Notes: generated by a model not told the origin, from the letters alone. 64,000 bases of DNA from Aestuariivirga litoralis (GCF_003234965.1 NZ_QKVK01000003.1:124001-188000); one strand, 5' to 3'. Shown: positions 8,728-17,851, counted from the first letter of the stretch. Made by a program: numbers and translations.

Positions 8728-9755
8728 GCCGAGAGGCCCTTCAGCAATTGCTCGAGGTTGAGGCCGAGATGAGGCGAGGGATAGCCGCCCTCTTGCACCA
8801 CCAGCATCGGCAGCCGCAGCATCTTGATGTGCCGCCCGATCTCGGCGAATTCAGCCGTCTGGATGGCGAAGCCCTGGAACGGATCGTCGACCGCGATGTC
8901 GAGCCCCGCCGCGACGACGACCACCTCGGCACCGAAATCGGCGATGCGCTTCAGCGCAACATCCAGCGCGGCGCGATAGGGCTTGATCGTGGTGCCGCGC
9001 TCCATCGGCAGGTTGAGGTTGAAGCCCTCGCCCTCGCCGCGTCCCGTTTCCTCGGCATAGCCCCAGAAGAAGGGGTAGAAGCGCTTGGGGTGCGCATGGA
9101 GCGAGATGGTCAGCACGTCCGCCCGGTCATAGAAGATCGCTTCCGTGCCATTGCCGTGGTGGACGTCGATGTCGAGCACCGCCGTGCGCTTGCCCGCCTT
9201 CGTGAACAGTGCGGCCGCCAGCGCCGAATTGTTGAAGTAGCAGAAGCCGGCGGCGACATCGGCCGCCGCATGGTGGCCCGGCGGGCGGCACAGCGCATAG
9301 GCGATGCGCTCGCCCTCCAGCACCAGCTTCGCGCCATGCGCGGCGGTGGCCGCACTCGCCCGCGCCGCGGCCCAGGTTTGCGCCGTGATCGGGCATGAGC
9401 CGTCGCCCAGGTGCCAGCCGCACTGACCCACCACGCTGTCCGGGTAATGCGTCGGCGGCAGGCTGGGCCGGCCCAGCGCGAAGACATTGGCGGAGGGTGT
9501 TTCCGCCGCGTCCGGCAGGCGCTTCCAGCGTTCCCACACGGTCGAGAGGAACTGGATGTAGCGCCGCTCATGCACCAGCGCGATGGTGTCACCGAAGATT
9601 TCAGCGGGCGCCACAACCGGGCCGCCCAGCCGGCGCACGCCCTGCATCAGCATGTCGATGCGCTCCGGACGCTCCGGGATTGGCTGGGGCTTGCCCGAGA
9701 CGATGAATTCGCGGGGTGCATGGGTGCGTTGCGTGTCGTCGAAGACGGTGATCAC
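8724..9755 (-). CDS. Acetylpolyamine amidohydrolase / histone deacetylase family protein
   Basis: Zinc-dependent deacetylase of 343 residues, closely patterned on bacterial acetylpolyamine amidohydrolase (APAH), which removes acetyl from acetylputrescine, acetylcadaverine and similar amines. Visible are the general-base pair in RPPGHHAA, the zinc ligands in DIDVHHGNG and in GLDIAVDDP, and the transition-state Tyr in QEGGYP. The N-terminal loop with PERPERI, which shapes the narrow APAH entrance, is also present. It is the first gene of the operon running down to 6621 and diverges from a class III aminotransferase 73 bases away. A role in catabolism of acylated amines is likely; the exact amine is unknown. 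Confidence 0.9.
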   Translation of the reverse strand: MITVFDDTQRTHAPREFIVSGKPQPIPERPERIDMLMQGVRRLGGPVVAPAEIFGDTIALVHERRYIQFLSTVWERWKRLPDAAETPSANVFALGRPSLPPTHYPDSVVGQCGWHLGDGSCPITAQTWAAARASAATAAHGAKLVLEGERIAYALCRPPGHHAAADVAAGFCYFNNSALAAALFTKAGKRTAVLDIDVHHGNGTEAIFYDRADVLTISLHAHPKRFYPFFWGYAEETGRGEGEGFNLNLPMERGTTIKPYRAALDVALKRIADFGAEVVVVAAGLDIAVDDPFQGFAIQTAEFAEIGRHIKMLRLPMLVVQEGGYPSPHLGLNLEQLLKGLSA

Positions 9756-9828
9756 CGGTTTGCCGTGCCTTCTGTTTTGCTGCTAGGATTTTGGGCGAGC
9801 GTTCACTCCAAAGCAAGGCTTCCAGCAC

Positions 9829-11169
9829 ATGTCCTCCGCCCTCCCAAAGCATATCCACTCGACCGGTGACCTTCCCAAGGTCGCCTGGGCCAAGGGCACC
9901 TACGTCTATGATGTGAACGGCAAGCAGTATATCGACGGGTCCGGCGGCCCCGCCGTCTATTGCATCGGCCACTCCAACGAGGAGGTGAATGCCGCGATCA
10001 CCAGCCAGCTCGACCGCATCGCCCATGGCTATCGCTACAACTTCTCCTCCGACGCGCTGGAGGAATTGACCGACATCATCCGCCAGCGCTGCGGCGGCAC
10101 GCTGAACAACATGGTCTATGTGACGGGCGGCTCCGAGGCTGTCGAATCCTGCCTCAAGCTCGCGCTGCAGTATCACGCGGCCAGGGGCGAGATGAGCCGG
10201 CGGCGCTTCATCGCCCGCGAGCGCTCCTGGCATGGCAACACGCTGGGCGCGCTCTCCGTATCCGGCTTCCTCGAGCGGAAGCGCGCCTTCGAGGGCTCGC
10301 TGCTCGACGTCTCGCGCCTGTCGCCCGCCAATGCCTATCGCCCGGTGCCGGGCGCCGACGCGGAGACGGTGGGCGAGGCCTGTGCGAAGGAACTCGAGGA
10401 CGAGATCCTGCGCATCGGCGCGGAGAATGTCTGCGCCTTCATCTTCGAGCCGGTCGTGGGTGCGGCTGGCGGCTGCGTGCCGGCTCCAAAGGGCTACGCC
10501 AGGCGCGTGCGCGAGATCTGCGACAAGCATGGCGTGATCATGATCTCCGACGAGGTCATGTGCGGTTCGGGCCGCACCGGCAGCTGGCGCGCACTGGAAG
10601 AGGATGGCGTCGAGCCCGACATCATGTCGATCGCCAAGGGCCTCGCGGCGGGCTACCTGCCGCTCGGAGCCGCGATCTACAACGACAAGGTGGCGGACGC
10701 GATTCACGGCACGCATGGCGCACCCATGACCGGCCACACCTTCACCGCCCACACCGCCTGCTGTGCGGCCGGTGTTGCGGTGCAGAAGATCGTGGCGCGC
10801 GACAAGCTCGTCGAGCGCGTGAAGGCCAAGGCCCCGCAATTCCGCGCCATGCTGGCCGAAGCCACGAAGGACATCGAGGCGGTTGGCGACATTCGCGGGC
10901 GCGGCTATTTCCAGGCCCTCGAGCTGGTGGCGGACCGCAAGACCAGGCGGCCCTTCGAGGCGGAAAAGAAGCTGTTCATGAAGATCCGGCAGCAGGCCTT
11001 CGACAATGGCCTCATCTGCTATCCCGTCGGCGGCAACGTCGACGGCATCAACGGCGACGTGGTGATCCTCGCCCCTCCCTACAACGCGACGGATGCGGAA
11101 TTGGCCGAGATCGTCGAGAAGACTGCGGCTTCGGTGCGCCAGGTGCTGAAGGCCGAGGGGGCGGCTTAG
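9829..11169 (+). CDS. Class III (omega) aminotransferase
   Basis: PLP-dependent aminotransferase of the aspartate aminotransferase family, class III, 446 residues. The Schiff-base lysine is K270 in SIAKGLAAGYLPLG, the cofactor aspartate D241 is in DEVMCGSGRTG, and GGSEAVESCLK forms the phosphate-binding turn. Enzymes of this type move terminal amino groups of diamines, omega-amino acids or related compounds to pyruvate or oxoglutarate. It is transcribed away from the APAH operon across a 73-base shared intergenic region, so a common promoter region is likely. An intergenic palindrome element follows it. Confidence 0.9.
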   Translation: MSSALPKHIHSTGDLPKVAWAKGTYVYDVNGKQYIDGSGGPAVYCIGHSNEEVNAAITSQLDRIAHGYRYNFSSDALEELTDIIRQRCGGTLNNMVYVTGGSEAVESCLKLALQYHAARGEMSRRRFIARERSWHGNTLGALSVSGFLERKRAFEGSLLDVSRLSPANAYRPVPGADAETVGEACAKELEDEILRIGAENVCAFIFEPVVGAAGGCVPAPKGYARRVREICDKHGVIMISDEVMCGSGRTGSWRALEEDGVEPDIMSIAKGLAAGYLPLGAAIYNDKVADAIHGTHGAPMTGHTFTAHTACCAAGVAVQKIVARDKLVERVKAKAPQFRAMLAEATKDIEAVGDIRGRGYFQALELVADRKTRRPFEAEKKLFMKIRQQAFDNGLICYPVGGNVDGINGDVVILAPPYNATDAELAEIVEKTAASVRQVLKAEGAA

Positions 11170-11193
11170 GGCTTCATCACCGGTTACTCATGT

Positions 11194-11276
11194 TCATCAT
11201 GCCCGGGCTTGTCCCGGGCATCTTCTTTGGGGCCGCAATGAGGATGGCCGGGACAAGCCCGGCCATGAGGGATGAG
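11194..11276. repeat. Intergenic palindromic element, family A, copy 1
   Basis: Two hairpins in tandem: a 7-bp stem (11201-11219) with loop CTTGT, then a 9-bp stem (11244-11266) with loop ACAAG, bounded by TCATCAT on the left and ATGA on the right. The same layout recurs at 22196, 37937 and 52558. It lies in the 198-base gap between the aminotransferase and the phosphodiesterase gene, and the first hairpin is followed by TCTTCTTT, so it may also end transcription. The rest of the gap (11277-11367) shows nothing recognisable. Confidence 0.85.
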
Positions 11277-11367
11277 TTGTTGCGCGGAGTGAAATGGCCA
11301 TCAACGAAAATTCCTACTTGAAAATCGTCCTGGATACCCCATCGCAGCTTTCTGCTGACTGTCATCG

Positions 11368-12168
11368 TCAATACCAATTCCCCCGCTCCGCGTCCTTGGG
11401 CATCCGTGCCGGGCGGCGGTCCATGAAGGCGTCCGAGTGGACGATCGTCATGCTGGCCGAGAGCGTGACGGCGGCATACATGGGCGGTTCGTCGGAATAG
11501 ACCGTCTCCACCGAGCCGCCGACGAGCGGCAGCTGGTGGTTGAGGCTTGGGAGGGCCGAGAAGGCGATGCCGCTCCACGAGCCCGAGATCGTGCGATGGG
11601 CATGGCCGAAGAAGATGTGGCGGATGTCGTGACCCTTGAGCAAGGCGGCGAAGTCCTCCGCGTCATCAAGCTTTATCAGGTCCATCAGCGCGTGGCCGAT
11701 GTCGAAGGGCGGGTGGTGCATGAAGAGGTAGGCGGGGGCGCCGTCGATTCTCTCGAGCTCCGCCTTGAGCCATTGGCGGCGCGGCGCATCGTAGAGGCCA
11801 GCGGAAGATGGCGGGCCCTTCAGCGTGTCGAGGAAGAGCAGGTGGCAGCCCTCGCGCATGATGGCGTGCTGCACGTGGCCGTGCCCATCGGCACCGCCGA
11901 AGACGGCGAGATAATTGGCGCGGTCGTCATGGTTGCCGAGCAGCAGATGCGTTTCGAGCGGGAAGCGCTTCAGCCTTTCGCGCAGCAGCCCATAGGCGGC
12001 GACATCGCCTTTCTCGGTCAGGTCTCCGGTGATGACGCAGAGATCGGCATCGGCGTGGTGGGCGGCGATATCGGTGAGCGCGGCATCGAGGCGCGCGAAG
12101 GGATCGAGGCCCCACAGCATTTCGCCGGGCGGCATCAGATGAAGATCGGTGATGTGGATGAGTTTCAT
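11368..12168 (-). CDS. GpdQ/CpdA-like metallophosphoesterase
   Basis: Cyclic-nucleotide/glycerophosphodiester phosphodiesterase of the class III family, 266 residues. The dinuclear metal site is complete: D8 and H10 in ITDLHL, D49 in ITGDLTE, N79 and H80 in GNHDD, then MHHPPFDIGHALMD and FFGHAH. The MHHPP...GNA/GHAxMD pattern and length match GpdQ, the glycerophosphodiesterase also known to act on phosphonate monoesters. Its start overlaps the stop of the transporter-like gene by four bases, making it the last gene of the phnW-phnA-phnY operon. I infer that it releases phosphonate or phosphate from esters, for instance glycerol esters of aminoethylphosphonate; cAMP hydrolysis is the main alternative. 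Confidence 0.85.
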   Translation of the reverse strand: MKLIHITDLHLMPPGEMLWGLDPFARLDAALTDIAAHHADADLCVITGDLTEKGDVAAYGLLRERLKRFPLETHLLLGNHDDRANYLAVFGGADGHGHVQHAIMREGCHLLFLDTLKGPPSSAGLYDAPRRQWLKAELERIDGAPAYLFMHHPPFDIGHALMDLIKLDDAEDFAALLKGHDIRHIFFGHAHRTISGSWSGIAFSALPSLNHQLPLVGGSVETVYSDEPPMYAAVTLSASMTIVHSDAFMDRRPARMPKDAERGNWY

Positions 12169-13835
12169 GGGTTGTCCTGCCTCAGGCGCGACCCGCGCAG
12201 GAGCCCCGCGGCATCGGCAATCGGATAGCCGGCCGAGACGACGAGGCTGTTGAGGCGGTTCAGATCGCGGATCATGTCGACATAGAGCGCGCTGCGGCGC
12301 AGCGCCTCGCCCTTGCCACGGGCACCGATCTGGAAGTGCTTGTCGAGAACCTCGTTCTGCAGTTCGCGGAAGGCATCCTTCTGCGAGATGAGGCGCCTGG
12401 CCCCTTCGACATCGCCCGAGGAGAGAACGCCGGAGGCGAGCCTGAGGTTGTCGTGGATGATGGTGCAGAGATTGTCGAGCGAAGCGACCTCATCCGGCGT
12501 GAAGGAAATCTGCTCGCGCGTCTTGGCCTCGATGCGGTCGGCGAGGTTGAGCTGGATGACATCACCCGCATGTTCGAGGTTCGAGATGTAGAGCGTGAGT
12601 TCGAGGGCGCGGCGCGATTCCTCTGGACTCAGCTGCTCCTGCGCGAGATCGCCGAGATAGGCCTGGAGCTGCGTCTGGTAGGTGTTGAGGCGCTCGTCCA
12701 TGGGGCGAAGCTGCTTCAGCTTCTCGGTGGAGCCGGAGCGGAGCGCATCGAGCGCCGTGTCGAACATGCGCTCCAGGAGCTCCGTCATGCGCACGGTCTC
12801 GAGCAATACGTTGGCGAGCGCCACGGCGGGCGTCTTCGCCGCTTTGGGGTCGAGGTAGCGCGGGCGGGCGAGGCTGTCCCTGTCGCCTGGTGCTTCGGGC
12901 AGGATGCGTTCCATCAGCTTCGCCATGAGTCCCGTCAGCGGCAGGAAGAGCAGGCCGACGGCGAGATTGAAGGCGGCATGGAACGTGACCGCCGTTTCGA
13001 CGGGACCGAATGGCAGCTGCTGCACCACGGGCGCGATGCGGGCGATGAAGGCAAGGGCAAGGATCGCCACCACGCCGCGACAGATGAGGTTGGCCAGTGG
13101 CAGGCGCCGGGCCACGGGCGGCTGCGCCAGCGTTGCCGACACCGCAGGAAGACCGCCGCCCAGATTGATTCCGAGGATGAAGGCCAGCGCGCCTTCGACG
13201 CCGAGGCTGCCGCTGGCGAGGAACGAGGCGATGAGCAGGATGACGGCAAGCGAGGAGTGGAACATCCAGGTCAGCACCGCGCCGATGATGAAGGCGAGGA
13301 AGGGCTCGCGTCCCACTGCCGCCAGAACCTGGTGGAACAGCGTCGCCGTGCTCAGCGGCACGGAGGCCTGCTTGATGAGCGTGAGCGAGAGGAGCATCAG
13401 CCCCAGCCCGATGAGGATGCGGCCCATGTTGTGCGGGCGGAGCTCGGCCGACCAAGAGTGGATGACATAGCCTGCGAAGATCAGCATCGGCGAGGCCCAG
13501 AGCGCCCAGCTGGTGCCCGAGGCGAAGACGGCGGAGACGATGGCCGAGCCCACATCCGCCCCCAGCAGCACCGCGAGGCCCAGGGACGTGTTGATGGCGC
13601 CGGCCGCGGCAAGCCCCGCCACGATCAGCGTCATCGCCGTTCCGGAGCCGAGGATCGCCGTTGCGATGCCGCCCGCGGTGAAGGCCGAGAGGCGGTTGCC
13701 GACGCGGTGCTCGATGAAGTTCTTCAGCCGGTCGCCATAGGCCCGCATCACGCCGGTGCGCACCATGCGCACGCCCCAGAGCAGGAGGGCCACCCCTCCC
13801 AGCAGGTTGACGATGACGGCAGTGCCTGGGTTCAA
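12165..13835 (-). CDS. Na/Pi-cotransporter-family membrane protein with PhoU-like domain
   Basis: Membrane protein of 556 residues: two inverted Na/Pi-cotransporter repeats with several transmembrane helices up to about residue 310, then a cytoplasmic helical PhoU-like part. The architecture is that of the NptA/YjbB group, which moves inorganic phosphate with sodium. The family signature QSSSA is altered in both repeats: GSGTA at 63-67 and HSSLA at 193-197. It starts eight bases after phnY and overlaps the phosphodiesterase, so it belongs to the phosphonate operon. It may export phosphate released by phosphonate breakdown, or, given the altered motif, carry another anion such as a phosphonate. 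No phosphonate ABC transporter is seen in the window. Confidence 0.85.
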   Translation of the reverse strand: MNPGTAVIVNLLGGVALLLWGVRMVRTGVMRAYGDRLKNFIEHRVGNRLSAFTAGGIATAILGSGTAMTLIVAGLAAAGAINTSLGLAVLLGADVGSAIVSAVFASGTSWALWASPMLIFAGYVIHSWSAELRPHNMGRILIGLGLMLLSLTLIKQASVPLSTATLFHQVLAAVGREPFLAFIIGAVLTWMFHSSLAVILLIASFLASGSLGVEGALAFILGINLGGGLPAVSATLAQPPVARRLPLANLICRGVVAILALAFIARIAPVVQQLPFGPVETAVTFHAAFNLAVGLLFLPLTGLMAKLMERILPEAPGDRDSLARPRYLDPKAAKTPAVALANVLLETVRMTELLERMFDTALDALRSGSTEKLKQLRPMDERLNTYQTQLQAYLGDLAQEQLSPEESRRALELTLYISNLEHAGDVIQLNLADRIEAKTREQISFTPDEVASLDNLCTIIHDNLRLASGVLSSGDVEGARRLISQKDAFRELQNEVLDKHFQIGARGKGEALRRSALYVDMIRDLNRLNSLVVSAGYPIADAAGLLRGSRLRQDNP

Positions 13836-13843
13836 CTAATCCC

Positions 13844-15304
13844 TCATTGTGGCCAGGGCAGTGACCACGTCTTCACGTTGGTGAAGAACTTCATGGCCTC
13901 CATGACGCCTTCCTTTACGCCATTGCCGGAGTCCTTGATACCGCCGAAGGGCGACATCTCGATGCGGTAACCCGGCACTTCCCAGATGTTCACCGTGCCA
14001 ACGTTGAGGCCTTCGACGAATTTGGTGATGCGCGACAGGTTGTTGGTGCACACGCCGGACGAGAGGCCGAAGGGCGTCGAGTTCGAAATCCTGATCACCT
14101 CGGCGTCGTCGTTCGGCACGCGCACGATGGGGACGATGGGGCCGAAGGTCTCCTCGAAGACGAGCTCCGACTGGTGCGGCACGAAATCCACCGTGATGGG
14201 CGGCAGCAGCGCGCCCTGGCGGCCGGGGTTGTAGAGGATCTTGGCGCCCTGCTCCGCGGCCTTGTGGACGCGGTCCTCGAAGGTCTTCGCGGCAAGTTCG
14301 TGCACCACGGTGCCGAGGTCGGTGTCGGGGTTCATCGGGTCGCCGAACGTGATGGCCTTGGCCTTGGCCAGCACCTTCTCGACGAACCTGTCGGCCACGC
14401 GCTCCTGAACCAGGATGCGCTTCACCGCGGTGCAGCGCTGGCCCGAATTGCGGGTCGCACCCGCAGCGGCGAGTTCCGCCGCCTTGTCGAGGTCCGAATC
14501 CGAAAGATCATCGAGAATGATGAGCGGATCATTGCCGCCGAGCTCGAGCGCGGCGCGCTTGTAGCCCGCCTTGGCGGCGATGATCTTGCCGACGCGCACG
14601 CCGCCGGTGAAGGTGATGATGTCGATGTTGTCGTTCGTCACCATCTCGTCGCCGATGTCATCGGGCCAGCCGGTGACGACCTGGAACATCTCGGGCGGCA
14701 GGCCCGCCTCGTAGAGGATGTCGGCGAGCGCGATGCAGGTGAGCGGCGTCAGTTCGGTGGGCTTGGCCACCACGCAGTTGTTGGTGGCAATCGCCGGCGC
14801 CACCTTGTGGGAGACCATGTTGAGCGGGTGGTTGAAGGGCGTGATGGCGGAGATGACGCCCACCGGCTCGCGCTTCGTAAAGATCTTGCGCGGCTTGCCC
14901 TGGGGTGTGAGGTCGCAGGAGAAGATCTGGCCATCGTCAAGGATGCAGAGCTGGCCCGCCAGCGAATAGACGTCATAGGCGCGGCCGACCTCGTAGAGGG
15001 AGTCCTTCTTGGAGAGGCCGAGCTCCAGCGTGATGAGGTCGGAGAGCTGGTCCTTCTTGGCGCGGATCAGTTCCGCGGTGCGGAACAGGATCTGCTGACG
15101 CTCGTAACGGGTGAGCTTCGGCTTGTAGTTGCGCGCGATCGCGAAGGCCTTGGCCGCGTGCTCGGCGGTGCCGGCGGGGACCGTGCCGATCACTTCGTTC
15201 GTATACGGGTAATGCACCGGGACGACGCCCTCGGCGTCGACCTTCTTGCCGCCGATGCGCATCGATTCCTTGATGACGGGGCGCTTTGTAGCCGCGACGT
15301 TCAT
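13844..15304 (-). CDS. phnY: Phosphonoacetaldehyde dehydrogenase
   Basis: NAD-dependent aldehyde dehydrogenase that oxidises phosphonoacetaldehyde to phosphonoacetate, the second step of the hydrolytic 2-aminoethylphosphonate route. In the 486-residue protein the catalytic cysteine is C291 ([10 protein letters not shown]) and the general base E254 (LELGGNDP). R108 and H159, positions I recall as phosphonate-binding in the Sinorhizobium enzyme, are also present at the same numbers. The start was placed at MNVAATK because the frame upstream is phnA read in another phase. It starts two bases after the phnA stop. Assignment rests on motifs plus its place between phnA and phnW. Confidence 0.93.
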   Translation of the reverse strand: MNVAATKRPVIKESMRIGGKKVDAEGVVPVHYPYTNEVIGTVPAGTAEHAAKAFAIARNYKPKLTRYERQQILFRTAELIRAKKDQLSDLITLELGLSKKDSLYEVGRAYDVYSLAGQLCILDDGQIFSCDLTPQGKPRKIFTKREPVGVISAITPFNHPLNMVSHKVAPAIATNNCVVAKPTELTPLTCIALADILYEAGLPPEMFQVVTGWPDDIGDEMVTNDNIDIITFTGGVRVGKIIAAKAGYKRAALELGGNDPLIILDDLSDSDLDKAAELAAAGATRNSGQRCTAVKRILVQERVADRFVEKVLAKAKAITFGDPMNPDTDLGTVVHELAAKTFEDRVHKAAEQGAKILYNPGRQGALLPPITVDFVPHQSELVFEETFGPIVPIVRVPNDDAEVIRISNSTPFGLSSGVCTNNLSRITKFVEGLNVGTVNIWEVPGYRIEMSPFGGIKDSGNGVKEGVMEAMKFFTNVKTWSLPWPQ

Positions 15305-15306
15305 GT

Positions 15307-16545
15307 TCAGGCCTCCACGATATTGTTGCAGCCCAGCGCGAAGGCATCGAAATTGCGCAGCGCAGCTGGGGCGTTCTTGAACTTGCGGTTGGCGATCACC
15401 GGGATCTCCTGCTCGGTGAGGCCGCCATGCGAGCGCAATGGCTCGTTCAGCCCCGAGAGGTCGTGCTTGTCGCGCGAGGTGCCGATGACCTTGGAGCCCC
15501 TGGGGCCGCCCGAGACGACGATGATGTCGCCCATGCGGTCCTCCGGCAGTTCGAAGTGGGCGCAGCCATCCTGCTTGTTCAGCACGGCGTCGATGCCATC
15601 CTGCGCCTTGATGACGGCCATGATCTCCGCGATGTCCGGGCCATAGGCATAGACGGTGGCAAAGCTGCCCAGCGCGCCGTGGTGGACGACGTAGGGATCG
15701 GTGATCGGCAGGATGACCTTCGTCTTGCTCGCGCCGAACTTGGCGTCGAGCACGTCCTGGAGGTACAGCACGTCCGGCTCGCCGTTGCTCAGGTGCTTGT
15801 CCTTCATGCCATGGTCGGCGACGATGACGATGATGGCGCCGCCGGCGTCGAGCTCGCCCAGGTACTTGTCCATCATCGCATAGAACCGGTTCGCACCCTC
15901 CGAGCCCGGCGCATATTTGTGCTGAACATAGTCGGTGGTGGAGAGATACATGAGGTCCGGCTTCATGCCGTGAAGCAGCTTGACGCCCGCCGCGAAGACG
16001 AATTCCGAGAGTTCCGCCGAATAGACATCCGGCACGCCCATGCCGACGAGGGAGCACACGTCCGCGATGCCATTGTCTTTCAGGTTCACCTTGTCGGCCT
16101 TCTCGGAGGAGAAGGCGACTGCCGTGCCGTCGAAGACGAGGCCCTTGCCGAGGAGAAGGCGCAGCTTGTCCTTCGCCGTCACCATGGCGATCTTCGCACC
16201 CGCCTTCTGGAAGGCCTCGAAGATCGTCGGCGCGCGCAGCCACCTGGGGTCGTTCATCATCGTTTCCTGGCCAGTGGCGGGATCGATGAGGTAGTTGCCG
16301 CAGATGCCATGCACCTCCGGCGGGCGGCCGGTGACGATCGAAAGGTTGTTGGGGTTGGTGAAGCTCGGGATCACCGAGTGGCCGCGGCGGTTCTCGCCCT
16401 TGGCGATGATGCGCTTGAGATTCGGCATCAGCCCCTGGGCCATGGCGATTTCCATGTAGGCGGGCTCGGAGCCGTCGCAGCAGATGACGACGAGCGGGGC
16501 GGACGGCCAGTTGTAGCTGCGGCCATTGACGGTGACGGTTTTCAT
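15307..16545 (-). CDS. phnA: Phosphonoacetate hydrolase
   Basis: Alkaline-phosphatase-superfamily enzyme that splits the C-P bond of phosphonoacetate into acetate and phosphate. The 412-residue product has the expected two-metal site: D24 in ICCDGSEP, the nucleophile threonine in [16 protein letters not shown] (T63), a distal set in ADHGMKDK, and the late histidine in RSHGGLTEQ. The start at [10 protein letters not shown] fits family length and has AGAAGAG upstream; the longer frame is translated repeat sequence. It follows phnW with a large palindrome between them and is closely coupled to phnY. Confidence 0.93.
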   Translation of the reverse strand: MKTVTVNGRSYNWPSAPLVVICCDGSEPAYMEIAMAQGLMPNLKRIIAKGENRRGHSVIPSFTNPNNLSIVTGRPPEVHGICGNYLIDPATGQETMMNDPRWLRAPTIFEAFQKAGAKIAMVTAKDKLRLLLGKGLVFDGTAVAFSSEKADKVNLKDNGIADVCSLVGMGVPDVYSAELSEFVFAAGVKLLHGMKPDLMYLSTTDYVQHKYAPGSEGANRFYAMMDKYLGELDAGGAIIVIVADHGMKDKHLSNGEPDVLYLQDVLDAKFGASKTKVILPITDPYVVHHGALGSFATVYAYGPDIAEIMAVIKAQDGIDAVLNKQDGCAHFELPEDRMGDIIVVSGGPRGSKVIGTSRDKHDLSGLNEPLRSHGGLTEQEIPVIANRKFKNAPAALRNFDAFALGCNNIVEA

Positions 16546-16570
16546 GCTCTTCTCGGTCTTTCCGTTCTTG

Positions 16571-16686
16571 TTCCCCTCCCCCTTGTGGGGAGGGGTAGGG
16601 GTGGGGGTCGTGCCGCGAGTCGGGCGGTGAGGAATGAACTGACGCATCACCCCCACCCCTGCCCCTCCCCACAAGGGGGAGGGGTT
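16571..16686. repeat. Long intergenic inverted repeat, family C, inside the phn operon
   Basis: Two arms of about 38 bases (16571-16608 and 16649-16686) are inverted copies with a single clear mismatch; the loop is about 40 bases. Each arm is very rich in G/C runs (CCCTCCCCC, AGGGGTGGGGG). The element fills nearly all of the 145-base gap between phnW and phnA, so an mRNA crossing it would fold into a very stable stem. It resembles GC-rich palindromes commonly scattered between genes in Rhizobiales. Only one copy is present in this window. Confidence 0.9.
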
Positions 16687-16690
16687 CTCC

Positions 16691-17851
16691 CTATCCTTCC
16701 AGCGGCGCCAGGTCGGTGACCTTCATGTTGGCCAGCACCTCGCGGATGGCCTTGAGCACGCCGTTCATCACGGCTTCATCCACCTTGCCGATGGTGCCGA
16801 TGCGGAAGGAGGGGCGCTTCGTCAGCTTGCCGGGATAGATGGCGAAGCCGCGGCGGCGGAGCTCCTCGTAGAAAGTCTCGAAGTGGAAGTTCTTGTCGCG
16901 CGGCGTGAGGAAGGTCTGGATGATGGGGCCGGCCTGGTTGTCGGACAGCAGCGTGGAGAAGCCCATGTCGCGCATGCCCCTGATGAGGATTTGCGCATTC
17001 CTCTGGTAGCGCGCGCCGCGGGCGGCAACACCGCCTTCCGCTGCATGCTCCTTCATCGCCGTGTGGAAAGCGACGAGCGCATGGGTGGGCGGCGTGAAGC
17101 GGAACTGGCCATTGGCCTCGAGCCCCTTCCACTGCTCGAAGAGATCGAGCACCACCGAATGACTCATGCCCTTGGAGGCCTCGAGCATGTCGCGCTTCAC
17201 CAGCACGTAGGAGAAGCCGGGCACGCCCTCGATGCACTTGTTGGAGGACGACACCATGACGTCCATGCCCACGCCCATGTGCACGGGAATGGCGCCGAAG
17301 GACGACATGGCATCGACCATGTAGACCTTGCCGCGCGCCTTCACCGCACGCGCGATCTCCTCGATCGGGTTGACGATGCCCGAGGTCGTTTCGCAGTGGA
17401 TGATCCAGACATGGCTGATGGCGGGATCCGCGTCGAGCGCCCGCGTCACGTCCTCGACGGAAGGTGCCGCGCTGTCGCCCTTGTCGATCTTCACCACCGG
17501 GCGGCCGAGCTTGCCGAGGATCGCCGCGGCGCGGTCGCCATAGGCGCCATTGGCGACGACCAGCGTCCTGCTTTCGCTCTTCGGGCAGAAGGCGCCCAGC
17601 GCCGCCTCGATGGCGAAGGTGCCGGAGCCCTGCATGATGACGCATTCATAGCTGTCATCGCAGCCGGCGAGGTCGAGCAGGCCCTTGCGGATCCCCGAGA
17701 CGACGCGGCGGAACTCGACATCGCGCGAGCCCCAGTCAGCCAGCATCGCCGCCTTCACACCGCGCGAGGTGGTGAGCGGGCCGGGGGTGAGGAGATAGGG
17801 CATGTCCTCCTGGCCGGGTGGGCCAGCGAAGCGGTGGGGCTGCTTGTCCAT
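16691..17851 (-). CDS. phnW: 2-aminoethylphosphonate--pyruvate transaminase
   Basis: PLP enzyme that converts 2-aminoethylphosphonate and pyruvate to phosphonoacetaldehyde and alanine, the entry step of the pathway. The 386-residue class V aminotransferase has the PLP lysine K205 in SSSNKCIEGVPG and the cofactor aspartate D180 in YMVDAMSSFG; LLTPGPLTTS near the N-terminus is typical of PhnW. The start MDKQPHRF has AAGAGGT upstream. It is the first gene of the operon phnW-phnA-phnY-transporter-phosphodiesterase and is divergent from a LysR regulator, as expected for substrate-induced control. Confidence 0.93.
   Translation of the reverse strand: MDKQPHRFAGPPGQEDMPYLLTPGPLTTSRGVKAAMLADWGSRDVEFRRVVSGIRKGLLDLAGCDDSYECVIMQGSGTFAIEAALGAFCPKSESRTLVVANGAYGDRAAAILGKLGRPVVKIDKGDSAAPSVEDVTRALDADPAISHVWIIHCETTSGIVNPIEEIARAVKARGKVYMVDAMSSFGAIPVHMGVGMDVMVSSSNKCIEGVPGFSYVLVKRDMLEASKGMSHSVVLDLFEQWKGLEANGQFRFTPPTHALVAFHTAMKEHAAEGGVAARGARYQRNAQILIRGMRDMGFSTLLSDNQAGPIIQTFLTPRDKNFHFETFYEELRRRGFAIYPGKLTKRPSFRIGTIGKVDEAVMNGVLKAIREVLANMKVTDLAPLEG

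Noticed and set aside
9601-10839. 412-codon minus-strand frame
   Set aside because: Antisense to the class III aminotransferase and start of the amidohydrolase gene; no motif.
15305-16672. Extension of PhnY to 942 residues (apparent fusion)
   Set aside because: The added part is the phnA gene read in another frame; phnA has its own complete motifs.
16546-16690. Coding sequence through the phn repeat ([11 protein letters not shown]-type peptide)
   Set aside because: This peptide pattern comes from reading the GC-rich palindrome, and the stem structure explains the sequence.
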